Position numbers and translations under genes: made by a program. From DASQPR01 sp963797675 (GTDB lineage: Bacteria > Actinomycetota > Actinomycetes > Mycobacteriales > Micromonosporaceae): a stretch of 64,000 bases of DNA. Numbering within the stretch: position 1 is the stretch's first letter; every line of letters begins with the position of its first letter. Positions 27,610 to 36,492 of this stretch are shown piece after piece. Location: assembly GCA_963797675.1 (NCBI GenBank), contig CAWCQQ010000006.1, positions 434,001 to 498,000 on the forward strand, read 5' to 3'. Under the pieces are notes generated by a model. It was not told where the DNA came from. It was given only the letters and a program-made list of their open reading frames with translations, and made no database searches.

Positions 27610-30387
27610 CTATCTAGTCAGGCCGGTCGAGAGCAGCCGCATCTCCCGCGCGCGCTGCACTGCCGAGGAGCGGTCCTGAGCCTGGAGCTTCGAGTAGATG
27701 TTGCGGATGTGGGTGTTGACGGTGTTCACCGAGACCGATAGCTCGCTGGCGATCTGCGGCCGGGACAGGTTCGTCGGGAGATACCGCAGCACCCGCAACT
27801 CGCTCGGACTGAGTTGCTCGATGTCTGCCAGTGAGGACTCATTGCCCGGCAGTACGGATGATCCGCGCATCACGTCGAGAATGTTGGTGAGCAGGGCCGC
27901 ATGAGCCGTCGCATGCCGCGGCACGGCCTCGAGCAGCTCAAGTGAGCCCGTCGTCGCGAACGGCAGCACGACCCGATCCGCCTCCGCCAGCGCCAGTGCG
28001 CTCTCCACGGCCGTGGTGGCAGCACGCTGGTCACCGAGTTCGCGGTGCGCGAGCGCTGCCAGGACGTGTGCCTCGACGACAGTCACATAGCCGATCGCGG
28101 GCGCGTTCCCGTTCAGGACATCTCGGACCGTGGCGAGAGCGGCGGCCGGGTTGCCCTCGGCGAGGCCGATGGCCGCCCGGGCATTAGCGATCTCGCCGGA
28201 GTCGGCCAGTTCCGCGTCGAGTGCTACCAGCGAGGCTCGGGCCTCGGTGAGCTGCCCGAGCCGAGCCTGGGTGCTGATTCGCCAGCTGGTCAGCTGACGC
28301 ATCAGTGCGTGCGAGCCCTCCAACTGCGCCTGCATATGCTCGGCCGCGCTGTACTCCGCCAGTGCCTCGCGCTGCCTGCGGCGGCCGGACAGTAGCATGC
28401 CCGTGCCCATGTGCAGCAGCAGCCTCATGGGAGGCCCGGTGTCTGTCTCCAGTGCGCGGGCGGCGCGCCGCAGCCATCGCTCGCCCTCGTCGAACTCACC
28501 CGTCCAGATGAGAGTGCCCGCGAGGTTCACGAGCGCGGGCGAGATGACTGGTTCGGCGCCCCAGCCATGCTGTTCGGCGAGGGCTATCGCCTCTCGGCAC
28601 CGCAGCTGGGTAGTGGCGAAAGGTTCGATCTTCGATGCGAAGGCGAGCTCCGCCAGGCAGGCCACTTCGAGGTAGGGACGTCCGATGCTCCGCGCAAGAT
28701 CTGCGCCCTCTTGCAGGTGCCGCTGGCTGTCCTGGTTCCCGAGCGACCACGCTTCGACGGTTCCGAGATTCATCAGCGCCACGGCCCGCAGGTCGCTGTC
28801 GAGCGCGATGTCCTCGTCGGACTGGCCGCTGACGGGCGAAGCAAGAAACCTGACCTGATCGACGACGCCCGCGAGGTGGCCGCGCTTGCGCGCCAGCGAC
28901 AGTCTCAGCGCTGCGGTCGCCACTTCGAGCCGGTGCTTGCGCCCTGGCGGCGCAGACGTGATCGCGGTTTCCGCCACTGTCAGGTGGGCGGCAGCCTCGT
29001 CCAGGCGTCCCTGAGCAAGATCGCTGGTTGCGCGCGCCAGAGGGAGATCCGAGCCCTCAGTAGTAGCGCCCGGTGGGAAGGTTCGCAGCAGCGTCTCGAT
29101 GGTCTGCGCCTGTCCGTCCAGGGTCAGGCCGAACGAGTGGTCGGCGAGCAGCCGCGCCGCATCTGACCAGTCACCCGCGGCCTGGGTGTGCCGGACAGCA
29201 TCGACGATCTCGCCGTGGGCGCTCAACCATCCGGCGGCCAGCCGGTGCAGAGTCGGCAGCTGCTCGGGCAGCCTCCGGCGCAGCTCAAGCCGGAGCAGGT
29301 CAGCGAACAGGTGGTGATACCGGAACCAGGTCCGGGCCGGGTCGAGGGATACGACAAGCGCGTTGGCGTCCTCGAGGTCGAGCAGGATCCGTTCGGAGCC
29401 GGGATGACCGGTCAGCAGATCCGCCAGCTCGCCGTTGACGCGGTCGAGCAGGGAGGTACGCAGAAACAGCTGCTGGACCTCGACCGGCTGGCACTCAAGC
29501 ATCTCGGCGAGCAGGTACTCGGCTACGGTCCGGCTGCTGCCCGAGAACTCCGTCACGAATCGTTCCGGGTCAGAGCTGCTGGCCAGTGCGATCGCGGCGA
29601 GCCGCAGGCCCGCGGCCCAGCCTTCCGTACGCTGGTGCAGCATGGCGACGCCGGCCTCCGATAGCGCGACGCCCGAGGCCGCCAGGAACAGGCGGGTCTC
29701 CTGTTCGGTGAAGCGCAGGTCCGCCGCCCGGATGTCGGCCAGCTCGCCGGCGAGGCGGAGCTTGTGCAGTCGCAGCGGTAGATCACGCCGCGTTGCGAGG
29801 ATCGCGTGCACGTGCGGCGGGAGCCTCTCCAGCAGCCGGGTCAGCTGCATCAGCGCTTCCGGTGAGGTCAGCTCGTGCAGATCATCGATGATCAGGAAGG
29901 TGCGATCGCGATGCCCGGCAAGCTCCGACAGAACTCGCTCGCCGATGGCCGCTTCATTGAAGTCGGGTGTCGCGGCCAGATGTTCGCCGTGGTCGGGCAT
30001 GTCCGAGGCGCGCCGGATGACGCTGAGGACGCCCAGCCAGAACTGCTGGGAGTCCTGCTGATCGCGTCGTACCTGCATCTCCGCCAGCCGGTACTGCTGA
30101 CCCGGACCATCCGCCCAGGCCCGTAACAGGGAGGTTTTGCCGCTACCGGCGGGTCCCGAGATCAGCGTTACCTTAGCTTCCGCCGCTCGATCCAGGGACG
30201 CGAGAAGTTCTGCACGCGGAATCAGCCGCAGGGCTGACGTACCCGGCTCTCGCGGGTTGGCCTTAAATACCATGCCCGAACCCGACCCTCGGCGCGCCGG
30301 CCCGCCGCCCTCCGACTGTGAGCACCCCATCAGGTTACGTGCCCGGGCGGCGGCGAGCGCAACACTGGCCCGAGCCCGTTGCGCCAT
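27610..30387 (-). CDS. LAL-type (MalT-like) LuxR transcriptional regulator
   Basis: About 925 residues from ATG 30387. Walker A is GPAGSGKT (residues 78-85), Walker B is FLIIDDLHEL, and a STAND/AAA ATPase is followed by a long helical TPR-like region. The C-terminal LuxR HTH reads LSPSELRVLRYLPTNLSRPQIASELSVSVNTVNTHIRNIYSKL. Such proteins are ATP- and inducer-dependent activators. Other in-frame starts exist (30456 and 30273). A copy of the 31-bp motif abuts the start, and two more lie before neighbouring genes, so these are its probable targets. Confidence 0.88.
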   Translation of the reverse strand: MAQRARASVALAAARARNLMGCSQSEGGGPARRGSGSGMVFKANPREPGTSALRLIPRAELLASLDRAAEAKVTLISGPAGSGKTSLLRAWADGPGQQYRLAEMQVRRDQQDSQQFWLGVLSVIRRASDMPDHGEHLAATPDFNEAAIGERVLSELAGHRDRTFLIIDDLHELTSPEALMQLTRLLERLPPHVHAILATRRDLPLRLHKLRLAGELADIRAADLRFTEQETRLFLAASGVALSEAGVAMLHQRTEGWAAGLRLAAIALASSSDPERFVTEFSGSSRTVAEYLLAEMLECQPVEVQQLFLRTSLLDRVNGELADLLTGHPGSERILLDLEDANALVVSLDPARTWFRYHHLFADLLRLELRRRLPEQLPTLHRLAAGWLSAHGEIVDAVRHTQAAGDWSDAARLLADHSFGLTLDGQAQTIETLLRTFPPGATTEGSDLPLARATSDLAQGRLDEAAAHLTVAETAITSAPPGRKHRLEVATAALRLSLARKRGHLAGVVDQVRFLASPVSGQSDEDIALDSDLRAVALMNLGTVEAWSLGNQDSQRHLQEGADLARSIGRPYLEVACLAELAFASKIEPFATTQLRCREAIALAEQHGWGAEPVISPALVNLAGTLIWTGEFDEGERWLRRAARALETDTGPPMRLLLHMGTGMLLSGRRRQREALAEYSAAEHMQAQLEGSHALMRQLTSWRISTQARLGQLTEARASLVALDAELADSGEIANARAAIGLAEGNPAAALATVRDVLNGNAPAIGYVTVVEAHVLAALAHRELGDQRAATTAVESALALAEADRVVLPFATTGSLELLEAVPRHATAHAALLTNILDVMRGSSVLPGNESSLADIEQLSPSELRVLRYLPTNLSRPQIASELSVSVNTVNTHIRNIYSKLQAQDRSSAVQRAREMRLLSTGLTR

Positions 30388-30390
30388 GAG

Positions 30391-30421
30391 GTCACCAGAT
30401 CCTGGTGATGCGGACTCACCT
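30391..30421 (+). promoter_or_regulatory. Copy 2 of the 31-bp regulon motif
   Basis: GTCACC, 7 nt, GGTGATG, 4 nt, CTCACCT, between the divergent LuxR regulator (start 30387) and the small gene at 30444. The 3' end is 22 nt before the small gene; a CATAAA hexamer lies between and could be its -10 element. It could serve both directions. Confidence 0.75.
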
Positions 30422-30443
30422 GCATTCGCCGGACCATAAACGC

Positions 30444-30701
30444 ATGGACCCTGCATCCGCCAGGTACGAGATCCGGATCAACGGCCACCTCGGTGCCACG
30501 TTGCTTTCCGCATTTCCGGCGATGGCGTGGCAGCGACAGGGCCTGACGACAGTCTTGACCTGCGTGCTGGACCAGCCTGGGCTATACGGAGTCCTGGCGG
30601 AGATCGAAGCGCTCGGTCTCGACTTGCTCGAGGTCCGCCAGCTCACCCCCGAGACGAGATCGCCGGAGAGCGGTGGGCCTGTTGATATTGAAGATCCCTA
30701 A
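30444..30701 (+). CDS. Small conserved-type protein divergent from the LAL regulator
   Basis: 85 residues: an alpha/beta fold pattern with YEIRINGHLGATLLSAFP, a charged loop, TTVLTCVLDQPGLYGVLAEIEALGLDLLEVRQL. I recall similar small proteins (xYEIRVxGHLGxxLLxAF ... LHGVLxxIxxLGLxLLEVRR) beside LuxR/LAL regulators in actinomycetes, but no function is established to my knowledge. The start at 30444 lacks a clear Shine-Dalgarno and may be near-leaderless. Confidence 0.7.
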   Translation: MDPASARYEIRINGHLGATLLSAFPAMAWQRQGLTTVLTCVLDQPGLYGVLAEIEALGLDLLEVRQLTPETRSPESGGPVDIEDP

Positions 30702-30720
30702 CGTCGGGTCCGCATGCGAA

Positions 30721-30751
30721 ATCACCGGAATCCGGTGATGCCTCCTCACCT
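30721..30751 (+). promoter_or_regulatory. Copy 3 of the 31-bp regulon motif
   Basis: ATCACC, 7 nt, GGTGATG, 4 nt, CTCACCT, 120 bp before the esterase gene that opens the five-gene run at 30872. An A/T-rich AAATAT (30762-30767) shortly downstream could be the -10 of that operon. Confidence 0.75.
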
Positions 30752-30871
30752 ACCGGGCCGCAAATATCGGTGGTGGCCGGTCTCCCGGCAGAGGATTTGC
30801 GCAGCGGATTGACATCGGCGAGCGCGTCCGGGAGCGCTGACAAACCAATCCCAACCAAAGGGAGATCCTCC

Positions 30872-31783
30872 GTGAGCACCGAGCAGCGCGAGACCCTCGA
30901 CGCGATCCTGCGCCAGTCAGCGTTCCCTGACGGCATCGACATCCACGAGCAACGGCGGCTGCTCAAAGAGTTGGTGTCGGCGCAGCCGCTGCCCCCCGAT
31001 GTGACCGTGACCGCAGCCGCGCTGGGCGGCGTACCCACGGCCGAGATCACCATCGACGGCATCGAACCTCGCCGTGTTGTCCTGTACTTCCACGGCGGCG
31101 TGTACGTATTGGGAGACGCCGCCAGCGCCGCCAACCTCGCCTCGCAGATCGGCCGGCGGACGAGCGCCACGGTGATCTCGGTCGACTACCGGCTCGCCCC
31201 CGAGCACCCATATCCGGCCGCGGTCGACGACGCGCTGGCAGCCTACGAAGCCCTCCTGCGCAACGGGACAGCCGCGTCGGACATCGTCTTCGCGGGCGAG
31301 TCCGCCGGCGGCGGCCTCGCCATCGCTACCCTGGTCAACGCCCGTGATCACGGGCTGCCGCTGCCGGCCGCGGCCTACGTCATGTCGCCGTACGTCGACC
31401 TCACCCTGGCCGGGGCAACGTTGGACAGCAAGAGCAAGGTCGACGCGCTGATGAACCAGGAAAACCTCCGTACCCGAGTCATCGATTACACCGCCGGGCA
31501 AGACGCCGCGGTCGGGTTGATCAGCCCGATATTCGCCGATCTGTCCGGGTTGCCGCCGTTGATCATCCAGGTCGGGACGCACGAGGTTCTCCTCGACGAT
31601 GCGGTGCGCCTCGCGCGGCAGGCTGCCATCGCCGATGTCGAGGTCGTCCTGGACATCACTCCCGGGGTACCGCACGTCTTCCAGACGTTCTCTCCGATTC
31701 TCGACGAAGCCGTCGCCGCACTGGACCGGGCCGGGCAGCTTCTGTCGACGCATCTCGTCCGTGCCGCCAGCGTCACCGCGTAG
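30872..31783 (+). CDS. Alpha/beta hydrolase, hormone-sensitive-lipase family
   Basis: 303 residues. Oxyanion motif HGGVYVLGD (the third Gly of HGGG is Val), ISVDYRLAPEHPYPAAVDDALAAY, nucleophile GESAGGGLAI, acid in IQVGTHEVLLDDAV and His in PGVPHVFQTF. The GTG start follows GGGAGA. It is the first gene of a run with a deazaflavin-type oxidoreductase, SDR, AKR and SnoaL-like gene, downstream of the third regulon motif. It is likely an esterase or lactonase feeding those oxidoreductases. Confidence 0.9.
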   Translation: MSTEQRETLDAILRQSAFPDGIDIHEQRRLLKELVSAQPLPPDVTVTAAALGGVPTAEITIDGIEPRRVVLYFHGGVYVLGDAASAANLASQIGRRTSATVISVDYRLAPEHPYPAAVDDALAAYEALLRNGTAASDIVFAGESAGGGLAIATLVNARDHGLPLPAAAYVMSPYVDLTLAGATLDSKSKVDALMNQENLRTRVIDYTAGQDAAVGLISPIFADLSGLPPLIIQVGTHEVLLDDAVRLARQAAIADVEVVLDITPGVPHVFQTFSPILDEAVAALDRAGQLLSTHLVRAASVTA

Positions 31784-31799
31784 CGAAAGGCAGAAACGC

Positions 31800-32216
31800 A
31801 TGGCTTCTTTCAACGACACGATGATCGAGAGCTTCCGGGCCAACGACGGTCTGCTCGGCGGTCCGTTCGACGGCAAATCCACCCTCTTGCTGCACACTCC
31901 CGGCCGCAAATCCGGCAAGCAGTTCGTCAACCCGCTCGTCGCGGCACCCCACGGCGACTCGTACATCGTCTGCGGCAGCGCAGGCGGTGCGCCGCAGGAC
32001 CCGCAGTGGGTGGCCAACCTGGAGGCCGTCGACGGCCCCGTCACTATCGAGCTGGGCACCGGACCGGCGCAGGCCGACCACCGGGTGGTGCGCGCCGGCC
32101 GCGACGACGACTGGGACCGGCTGTACGGCGTGTGGCGCGCGTACTGGCTGGACGCTGCAACGTACGAGAAGCAGACCGACCGGAAGTTCCCGGTCGCCGT
32201 GATCACCGTGCGTTGA
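31800..32216 (+). CDS. Nitroreductase/deazaflavin-dependent oxidoreductase family (DUF385)
   Basis: 138 residues, a split beta-barrel of the Ddn type. Typical blocks are STLLLHTPGRKSGKQFVNPLV, DSYIVCGSAGGAPQDPQWVANLEA and VVRAGRDDDWDRLYGVWRAYWLDAATYEKQTDRKFPVAVI. Relatives use F420 to reduce a range of compounds, though not every member is shown to bind F420. It sits 16 bp after the esterase gene with GAAAGG upstream. Confidence 0.88.
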   Translation: MASFNDTMIESFRANDGLLGGPFDGKSTLLLHTPGRKSGKQFVNPLVAAPHGDSYIVCGSAGGAPQDPQWVANLEAVDGPVTIELGTGPAQADHRVVRAGRDDDWDRLYGVWRAYWLDAATYEKQTDRKFPVAVITVR

Positions 32217-32270
32217 CAACCCTGTCTTGCTTCGCCCAGAGATGTACCCATAACGGAACGGAGAAACGAC

Positions 32271-32990
32271 ATGGCACCCGATTTCAGTGCTCCTACCGGA
32301 GGCGGCGGGATCAGCGAGCGTGTGGCGATCTTGGCCGGCGCGGCCGGCGAGGTCGGCCGTGTGACAGCGCAGAAGCTGGCCGCCGCCGGGTTCACCGTGG
32401 TCGGCATCGACCGCAATGAGGAGGCGCTCAAGGAACTGCCTGACGGCATCCGGTACCAGGTGGGCGACCCGACCGACCCGGCCGTGGCCCGCAGCCTGGT
32501 CGACCGGATCGCCGTCGAAGTCGGTCCGCCCGAGGTTCTGGTCAACACCATCGGCACCTACCACCTGGGCGATGCGCTCGACGCGACCCCTGAGGACCTG
32601 CGGCTCATGATCGACGTCAACGTGGGAACCGCACTGTGGCTGACCCAAGCCGTGGCGCCGTACATGCGGGACCACGGTTCCGGCGCCATCGTGCATGTGG
32701 CCGCCCGCCCAGGGCTCGAGCCGACCGCCGGTATGGCCACCTACAGCGTCAGCAAGGCGGCGCTGGTCCACCTCACCCGCGTACTCGACCTGGAGCTACG
32801 CCCGCTCGGGATCCGGGTCAACGCCGTTGCACCACAACTCATCGACACGGCCAAGACCCGACCGTATCTGCCTCCTGACATGTTGGCGCACGCTGTCTCG
32901 CCCGAGGCGATCGCCGACACCATCGCCTACTTCGTCAGTGACGCCGCCGCCCCGGTCAGTGGCGCGGTCGTACCTGCCTATGGCGCCTGA
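32271..32990 (+). CDS. SDR family oxidoreductase lacking the catalytic serine
   Basis: 239 residues. Rossmann motif AILAGAAGEVGRVTA, LVNTIGTYHLGDAL, and YSVSK as the YxxxK catalytic pair. The serine normally 13 residues before the tyrosine is Ala here (HVAARPGLEPTAGMATY). NNAG is also altered to NTIG. Such AARP-type SDRs recur in actinomycetes and may be slow or altered enzymes. It belongs to the run led by the esterase; Shine-Dalgarno GGAGA. Confidence 0.87.
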   Translation: MAPDFSAPTGGGGISERVAILAGAAGEVGRVTAQKLAAAGFTVVGIDRNEEALKELPDGIRYQVGDPTDPAVARSLVDRIAVEVGPPEVLVNTIGTYHLGDALDATPEDLRLMIDVNVGTALWLTQAVAPYMRDHGSGAIVHVAARPGLEPTAGMATYSVSKAALVHLTRVLDLELRPLGIRVNAVAPQLIDTAKTRPYLPPDMLAHAVSPEAIADTIAYFVSDAAAPVSGAVVPAYGA

Positions 32991-33026
32991 GAGTCCCTCG
33001 TCCGTCACATGTCTGGAAGGACACGC

Positions 33027-33125
33027 ATGTCGTCCACATCCACCAACGGCCGCCCGTTCCTCGCCGGTGGCGCGGCGCGCTCGGCCGCAGGCCCGCTCGA
33101 GGCCCGACCGACAGGCGTGATGTGA
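33027..33125 (+). CDS. Possible 32-residue leader ORF overlapping the AKR start
   Basis: An ATG behind GGAAGG opens 32 codons (MSSTSTNGRPFLAGG...) ending in a TGA that overlaps the GTG start of the next gene. The composition is plain Ala/Gly/Arg/Ser-rich. It may only serve translational coupling, or be a remnant of the AKR N-terminus. Confidence 0.3.
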   Translation: MSSTSTNGRPFLAGGAARSAAGPLEARPTGVM

Positions 33126-34021
33126 CCGGGAACGCAGGACAGCTCGGCGGGTCCTTCGCGCTCGGGTCATGGCGTGTGCACCGCGCCGGTTACGGCGCGA
33201 TGCAACTCGCCGGCGACGGATTCTTCGGGCCGGCCGGGGACCGCGACGAGGCACTGCGGGTGCTGCGCGCGGCCGTCGCGGCCGGGGTAAACCACATCGA
33301 CACCGCGCAGTACTACGGGCCGGGCACGGTCAATCAGCTCATCCGCGAAGCTCTGCACCCCTATCCGGATGGCCTGACGATCGTCAGCAAGGTGGCCGTA
33401 CGCCGCGACGCAGCCGGCACGCTACGACGATTCGACGAGCCGAAGGAGCTGCGGCAGGGTATCGAGGACAACCTCGCCACGCTCGGCACCGACCGGCTGG
33501 CGGCGGTGAACCTGCGCGTGATGGACCCGTCCGAGACCCCCGGCGGCCGGTTCGACGCGCAGTTGGCAGCGCTCATTCAGGCGCGCGAGGAGGGGCTGAT
33601 CGACGGTATCGGGCTCAGCAACATCTCCCGGCGGCATCTGTTGCGGGCGGCCGCACAGACGGAGATCGTCTGCGTGCAGAACCTCTTCAACTTCGCCGAC
33701 CAACAATCCCTGGACGTCCTCACCGAGTGCCAGGGCCGCAGCATCGCGTTCGTGCCGTTCTGCCCGCTGGGCTGGCCTGGCGAGGCGCGGCACCGGCTGC
33801 TCACCGACCCGGTGCTCGGCACACTTGCGGTACGGCTGGGTGCGACGCCGGCCCAGATCGCGCTCGCCTGGCTGCTCGACCTCGCCCCGAACGTCTTGCT
33901 CATCCCAGGCACCCGTACCCGCGCCCACCTCGACGAGAACCTCGCCGCCGTCGACATCCAACTCGACGATGCGGCCCGCGCCGATCTGGCCGACCACTTT
34001 CCCCCCGCCGGACCGCTTTAG
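33122..34021 (+). CDS. Aldo/keto reductase family protein, catalytic His replaced
   Basis: 299 residues. TIM-barrel AKR with RAGYGAMQLAGDGFFG, the Asp/Tyr pair in NHIDTAQYYGPGTVNQLI and the Lys in TIVSKVAV. The position of the catalytic His reads Arg (AAVNLRVMDPSE). The NADPH site is in IPGTRTRAHLDENLAAVDIQL. It resembles a subfamily in which this His is naturally lost. GTG start, overlapped by a small ORF. It probably acts with the SDR on the same substrate. Confidence 0.87.
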   Translation: MTGNAGQLGGSFALGSWRVHRAGYGAMQLAGDGFFGPAGDRDEALRVLRAAVAAGVNHIDTAQYYGPGTVNQLIREALHPYPDGLTIVSKVAVRRDAAGTLRRFDEPKELRQGIEDNLATLGTDRLAAVNLRVMDPSETPGGRFDAQLAALIQAREEGLIDGIGLSNISRRHLLRAAAQTEIVCVQNLFNFADQQSLDVLTECQGRSIAFVPFCPLGWPGEARHRLLTDPVLGTLAVRLGATPAQIALAWLLDLAPNVLLIPGTRTRAHLDENLAAVDIQLDDAARADLADHFPPAGPL

Positions 34022-34198
34022 CAGCTACCAGCGGGCGACCGAAATTCTCGCTCGCCGCGGCGCGCTCGACGTCGCAGTGAGGGGCCTGACGCCAGCTTGG
34101 CGGACTGCACGGCGTGATTCACCGCAAGACCGGCATCCGCCGGCGCTTGCCCTGCGCGACGCTGGACCATGGTAAGAAGTCGAACGGGAGGTATCACC

Positions 34199-34666
34199 GT
34201 GAGTATCCATTCACCGATCACCGGCACCGAGGCCGCCGACCGGCTGGCTATCCGAGAACTGGTCGACGCATATGCCCACTGTGCCGACCGGCGCGACGCC
34301 CGGGGTCAGATGGCCTTGTTCACCGAGGACACGCACTTCGTCGTCTACATGGACGCTCGCAGTCCGGAGCCGACGCAGGACCTGCATGGCCGCCAGGCCT
34401 TGGCGCCGGTCTTCGACGCCCTCAACAACTATGTCGCCACGATGCACATGAACGGCCAGAGCACGGTCGACCTGGACGGCGACGGGGCGACGGGCGAAAG
34501 TTACTGCATGGCTCACCACCTGATGGAGGCCGAGGACGGGTCGCGGACGCTGATGACGGCCTCCATCCGCTACCTCGACACCATTGTCAAGCGGGACGGG
34601 GCGTGGCTGTTCGCCGAGCGCCGTCTGATGGTGAACTGGACCGACACGCGGCCGTCAATCCCCTGA
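34199..34666 (+). CDS. SnoaL-like (NTF2 superfamily) protein
   Basis: 155 residues, GTG start 7 nt after GGGAGG. Pattern: AADRLAIRELVDAYAHCADRRDARGQMALFTEDTHFVVYM, a helical middle with HGRQALAPVFDAL, then SYCMAHHLMEAEDGSRTLMTASIRYLDTIVKRDGAWLFAERRLMVNW. The N-terminal Asp and Tyr-His residues match the polar pocket of scytalone-dehydratase-like dehydratases and limonene-epoxide-hydrolase-like folds. It ends the run controlled from 30.7 kb. Confidence 0.83.
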   Translation: MSIHSPITGTEAADRLAIRELVDAYAHCADRRDARGQMALFTEDTHFVVYMDARSPEPTQDLHGRQALAPVFDALNNYVATMHMNGQSTVDLDGDGATGESYCMAHHLMEAEDGSRTLMTASIRYLDTIVKRDGAWLFAERRLMVNWTDTRPSIP

Positions 34667-34766
34667 GCTGCTGTTTCCTCGGCGCCGAACTCGCCGAGGA
34701 GACGCCGACGTGGCGCAAGCCAGCTGACCTCGGTCTTCTTGAGGTGCCCCAATTACTGGGAATGAA

Positions 34767-35453
34767 TCAGCGGATCAGGCCCGCGATCAGGTTGATCGCG
34801 CCGGCGACGATCACAACGCCGAACAGATACGACAGCAGCGCGTGCGCCAGCGCGGTGCCGCGTGTCGTGACATCGCGGAGCGTGGTGTCGGATACCTGGT
34901 AGCACATGCCGATGGTGAATGCGACGTAGGCGAAATCGCGATAGGGAGCACCGGTCGACGCGCCGGCCTCCTCGAATTCGATCGCGACGCCCGTGGTCCG
35001 GGCGTACTGAAGATGCGCGTATCGCAACGTGAACGTAGTGTTGATCAATGCCCAGGACAGCACCACCGTCACTACCGCCACCGCGACGAGCAGGACCCTG
35101 GCCGCTCCGGACGTCCGACCGGCCAGGACCAAGGCCTCACCGACGCCCACCAGGCTCGTCACGCTTGCGCCTAGCAATAGCAGGCGCGCCGTGCTGCGCG
35201 TCGCGTCCTCGCGGACGGCAAGCCTGCGAGTCTGCGGCCCGTCAGCTCGGGCGATGATCGGCCAGGTCACCAGGAGAAACGAAACTGCGGCGGCGTCCCA
35301 TCCGATCACGCACGCGAGCACCCAACCAATAGCCGAGATGACCGAAACGGCTACGGTCAACCCGACGCCGGCGACGACAACCGTCCGGCGCAAATCGGGT
35401 GCGTACCAGCCTAACCAGCGGTGGTACACCGTCTGCGGTGGCAGCTCGGTCAT
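34767..35453 (-). CDS. DUF1345 family membrane protein
   Basis: 228 residues with about five TM segments. The family features are RLAVREDATRSTARLLLLGASVTSL after the second TM helix, SWALINTTFTLRYAHLQYA, and the loop YRDFAYVAFTIGMCYQVSDTTLRDVTTRGTALAHALLSYLFGVVIVAGAINLIAGLI. Function is unknown. An ATG 13 codons upstream (35492) is also possible; neither has a clear Shine-Dalgarno. Confidence 0.85.
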   Translation of the reverse strand: MTELPPQTVYHRWLGWYAPDLRRTVVVAGVGLTVAVSVISAIGWVLACVIGWDAAAVSFLLVTWPIIARADGPQTRRLAVREDATRSTARLLLLGASVTSLVGVGEALVLAGRTSGAARVLLVAVAVVTVVLSWALINTTFTLRYAHLQYARTTGVAIEFEEAGASTGAPYRDFAYVAFTIGMCYQVSDTTLRDVTTRGTALAHALLSYLFGVVIVAGAINLIAGLIR

Positions 35454-35574
35454 AGCCGTAGTCTGGCAGGTCAACGACGGCTTGTTCGTCATCTAACGGG
35501 CACTGACGCGCGACCTCGCGTAATCGGATAGTGCGAGATCAGGCATCCCGGCATGGCTACTCGTTGTCTGCGGC

Positions 35575-36237
35575 TTACGTGTGAGCCCGGATCGCGAGCA
35601 CCCACGGCACCGGCGACTCGCGTGGTTCGGCCACGTGCTCGACGACCAGCCCGGCGCCCGCGAAGGCATTGAGCAACTCGGCCAGCGGCAACTGGCGCAT
35701 ACCGACCTTCCGGCGGATGTTCTCGCCCCACCAGGGCGCATCGGTATGCCAGCCGGCCTGCCGATACGTCGGATGGATCATTACGACACCGTCCTCGGCG
35801 AACTGGACGTGAGGGCCGTTGAAGCAGGGATGCACGCCGTAGAACAGGAACGTCCCACCGGGGGCGAGGACCCGTGCCGCCTCCCGTAACACGGCGGCGA
35901 AGTCGTCGACATCGGTCGAGATCCAGAGCGTCAGCACGGTGTCGAAAGCCCCGTCCCGGAATGGCATCGCCGCCGCGTCGGTCCGGGCGATCAGCGGCGA
36001 CCGGCGCCGCGCGTGCCGGAGCTGGTCGGACGAGAAGTCGACGCCGACCGGCGTACGCCCGGTCGAGCGGATCACGTCGAAGTAGTGCCCGGTGCCGCAG
36101 CCGATGTCGAGGCAGAGCCCGTCGCCGGGGCCGAGCAGCGCCGCGATCTCGACCGCGTTCGCTTCAGCGCCTTCGCGGTTGTAGTCGTCGTACCAGTCCG
36201 CATGCCCGTCATACCGCGGTGCTATCGCCGTCGTCAT
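35575..36237 (-). CDS. Class I SAM-dependent methyltransferase
   Basis: 220 residues. SAM motif I is LCLDIGCGTGHYFDVI, motif II is PVGVDFSSDQLRHAR, then ARTDAAAMPFRDGAFDTVLTLWISTDVDD and LREAARVLAPGGTFLFYGVHPCFNG. It belongs to the UbiE/Methyltransf_11 group. ATG 36237 has GGGGAGG upstream. Substrate is unknown. Confidence 0.9.
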   Translation of the reverse strand: MTTAIAPRYDGHADWYDDYNREGAEANAVEIAALLGPGDGLCLDIGCGTGHYFDVIRSTGRTPVGVDFSSDQLRHARRRSPLIARTDAAAMPFRDGAFDTVLTLWISTDVDDFAAVLREAARVLAPGGTFLFYGVHPCFNGPHVQFAEDGVVMIHPTYRQAGWHTDAPWWGENIRRKVGMRQLPLAELLNAFAGAGLVVEHVAEPRESPVPWVLAIRAHT

Positions 36238-36341
36238 GTGACCTCCCCGTTCCGGTACGTGCGGTGTTGCTGCGCACAACCGTATCGGCTGGAGCCGGAT
36301 CGCGGTGCGACGCCCGGGCCAGCCGGCCACGATGTTCCGTG

Positions 36342-36485
36342 ATGGCGACGGGGGTATTTGAACCGTGCGAGATCCAGCTTGCCGGTGACGTGACCGGCAA
36401 GCGGATCCTGCAACTCGCCTGCACGACGGCGGCCGAGGCGGGCGTCGCCGCCGATTCCGCCAGACTCGCTGGCGTCAGGGAGCGA
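36342..36485 (+). pseudogene. Remnant resembling a methyltransferase N-terminus
   Basis: About 48 codons resemble the start of another methyltransferase family: EPCEIQLAGDVTGKRILQLAC (compare the usual GDVxGKRVLxLxCGxG), but the SAM-binding glycines after the Cys are lost (TTAAEAG) and the frame runs out. It lies in the 255-bp gap between two convergently placed neighbours. It is read as a decayed fragment. Confidence 0.3.
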
Positions 36486-36492
36486 ATTTGGT

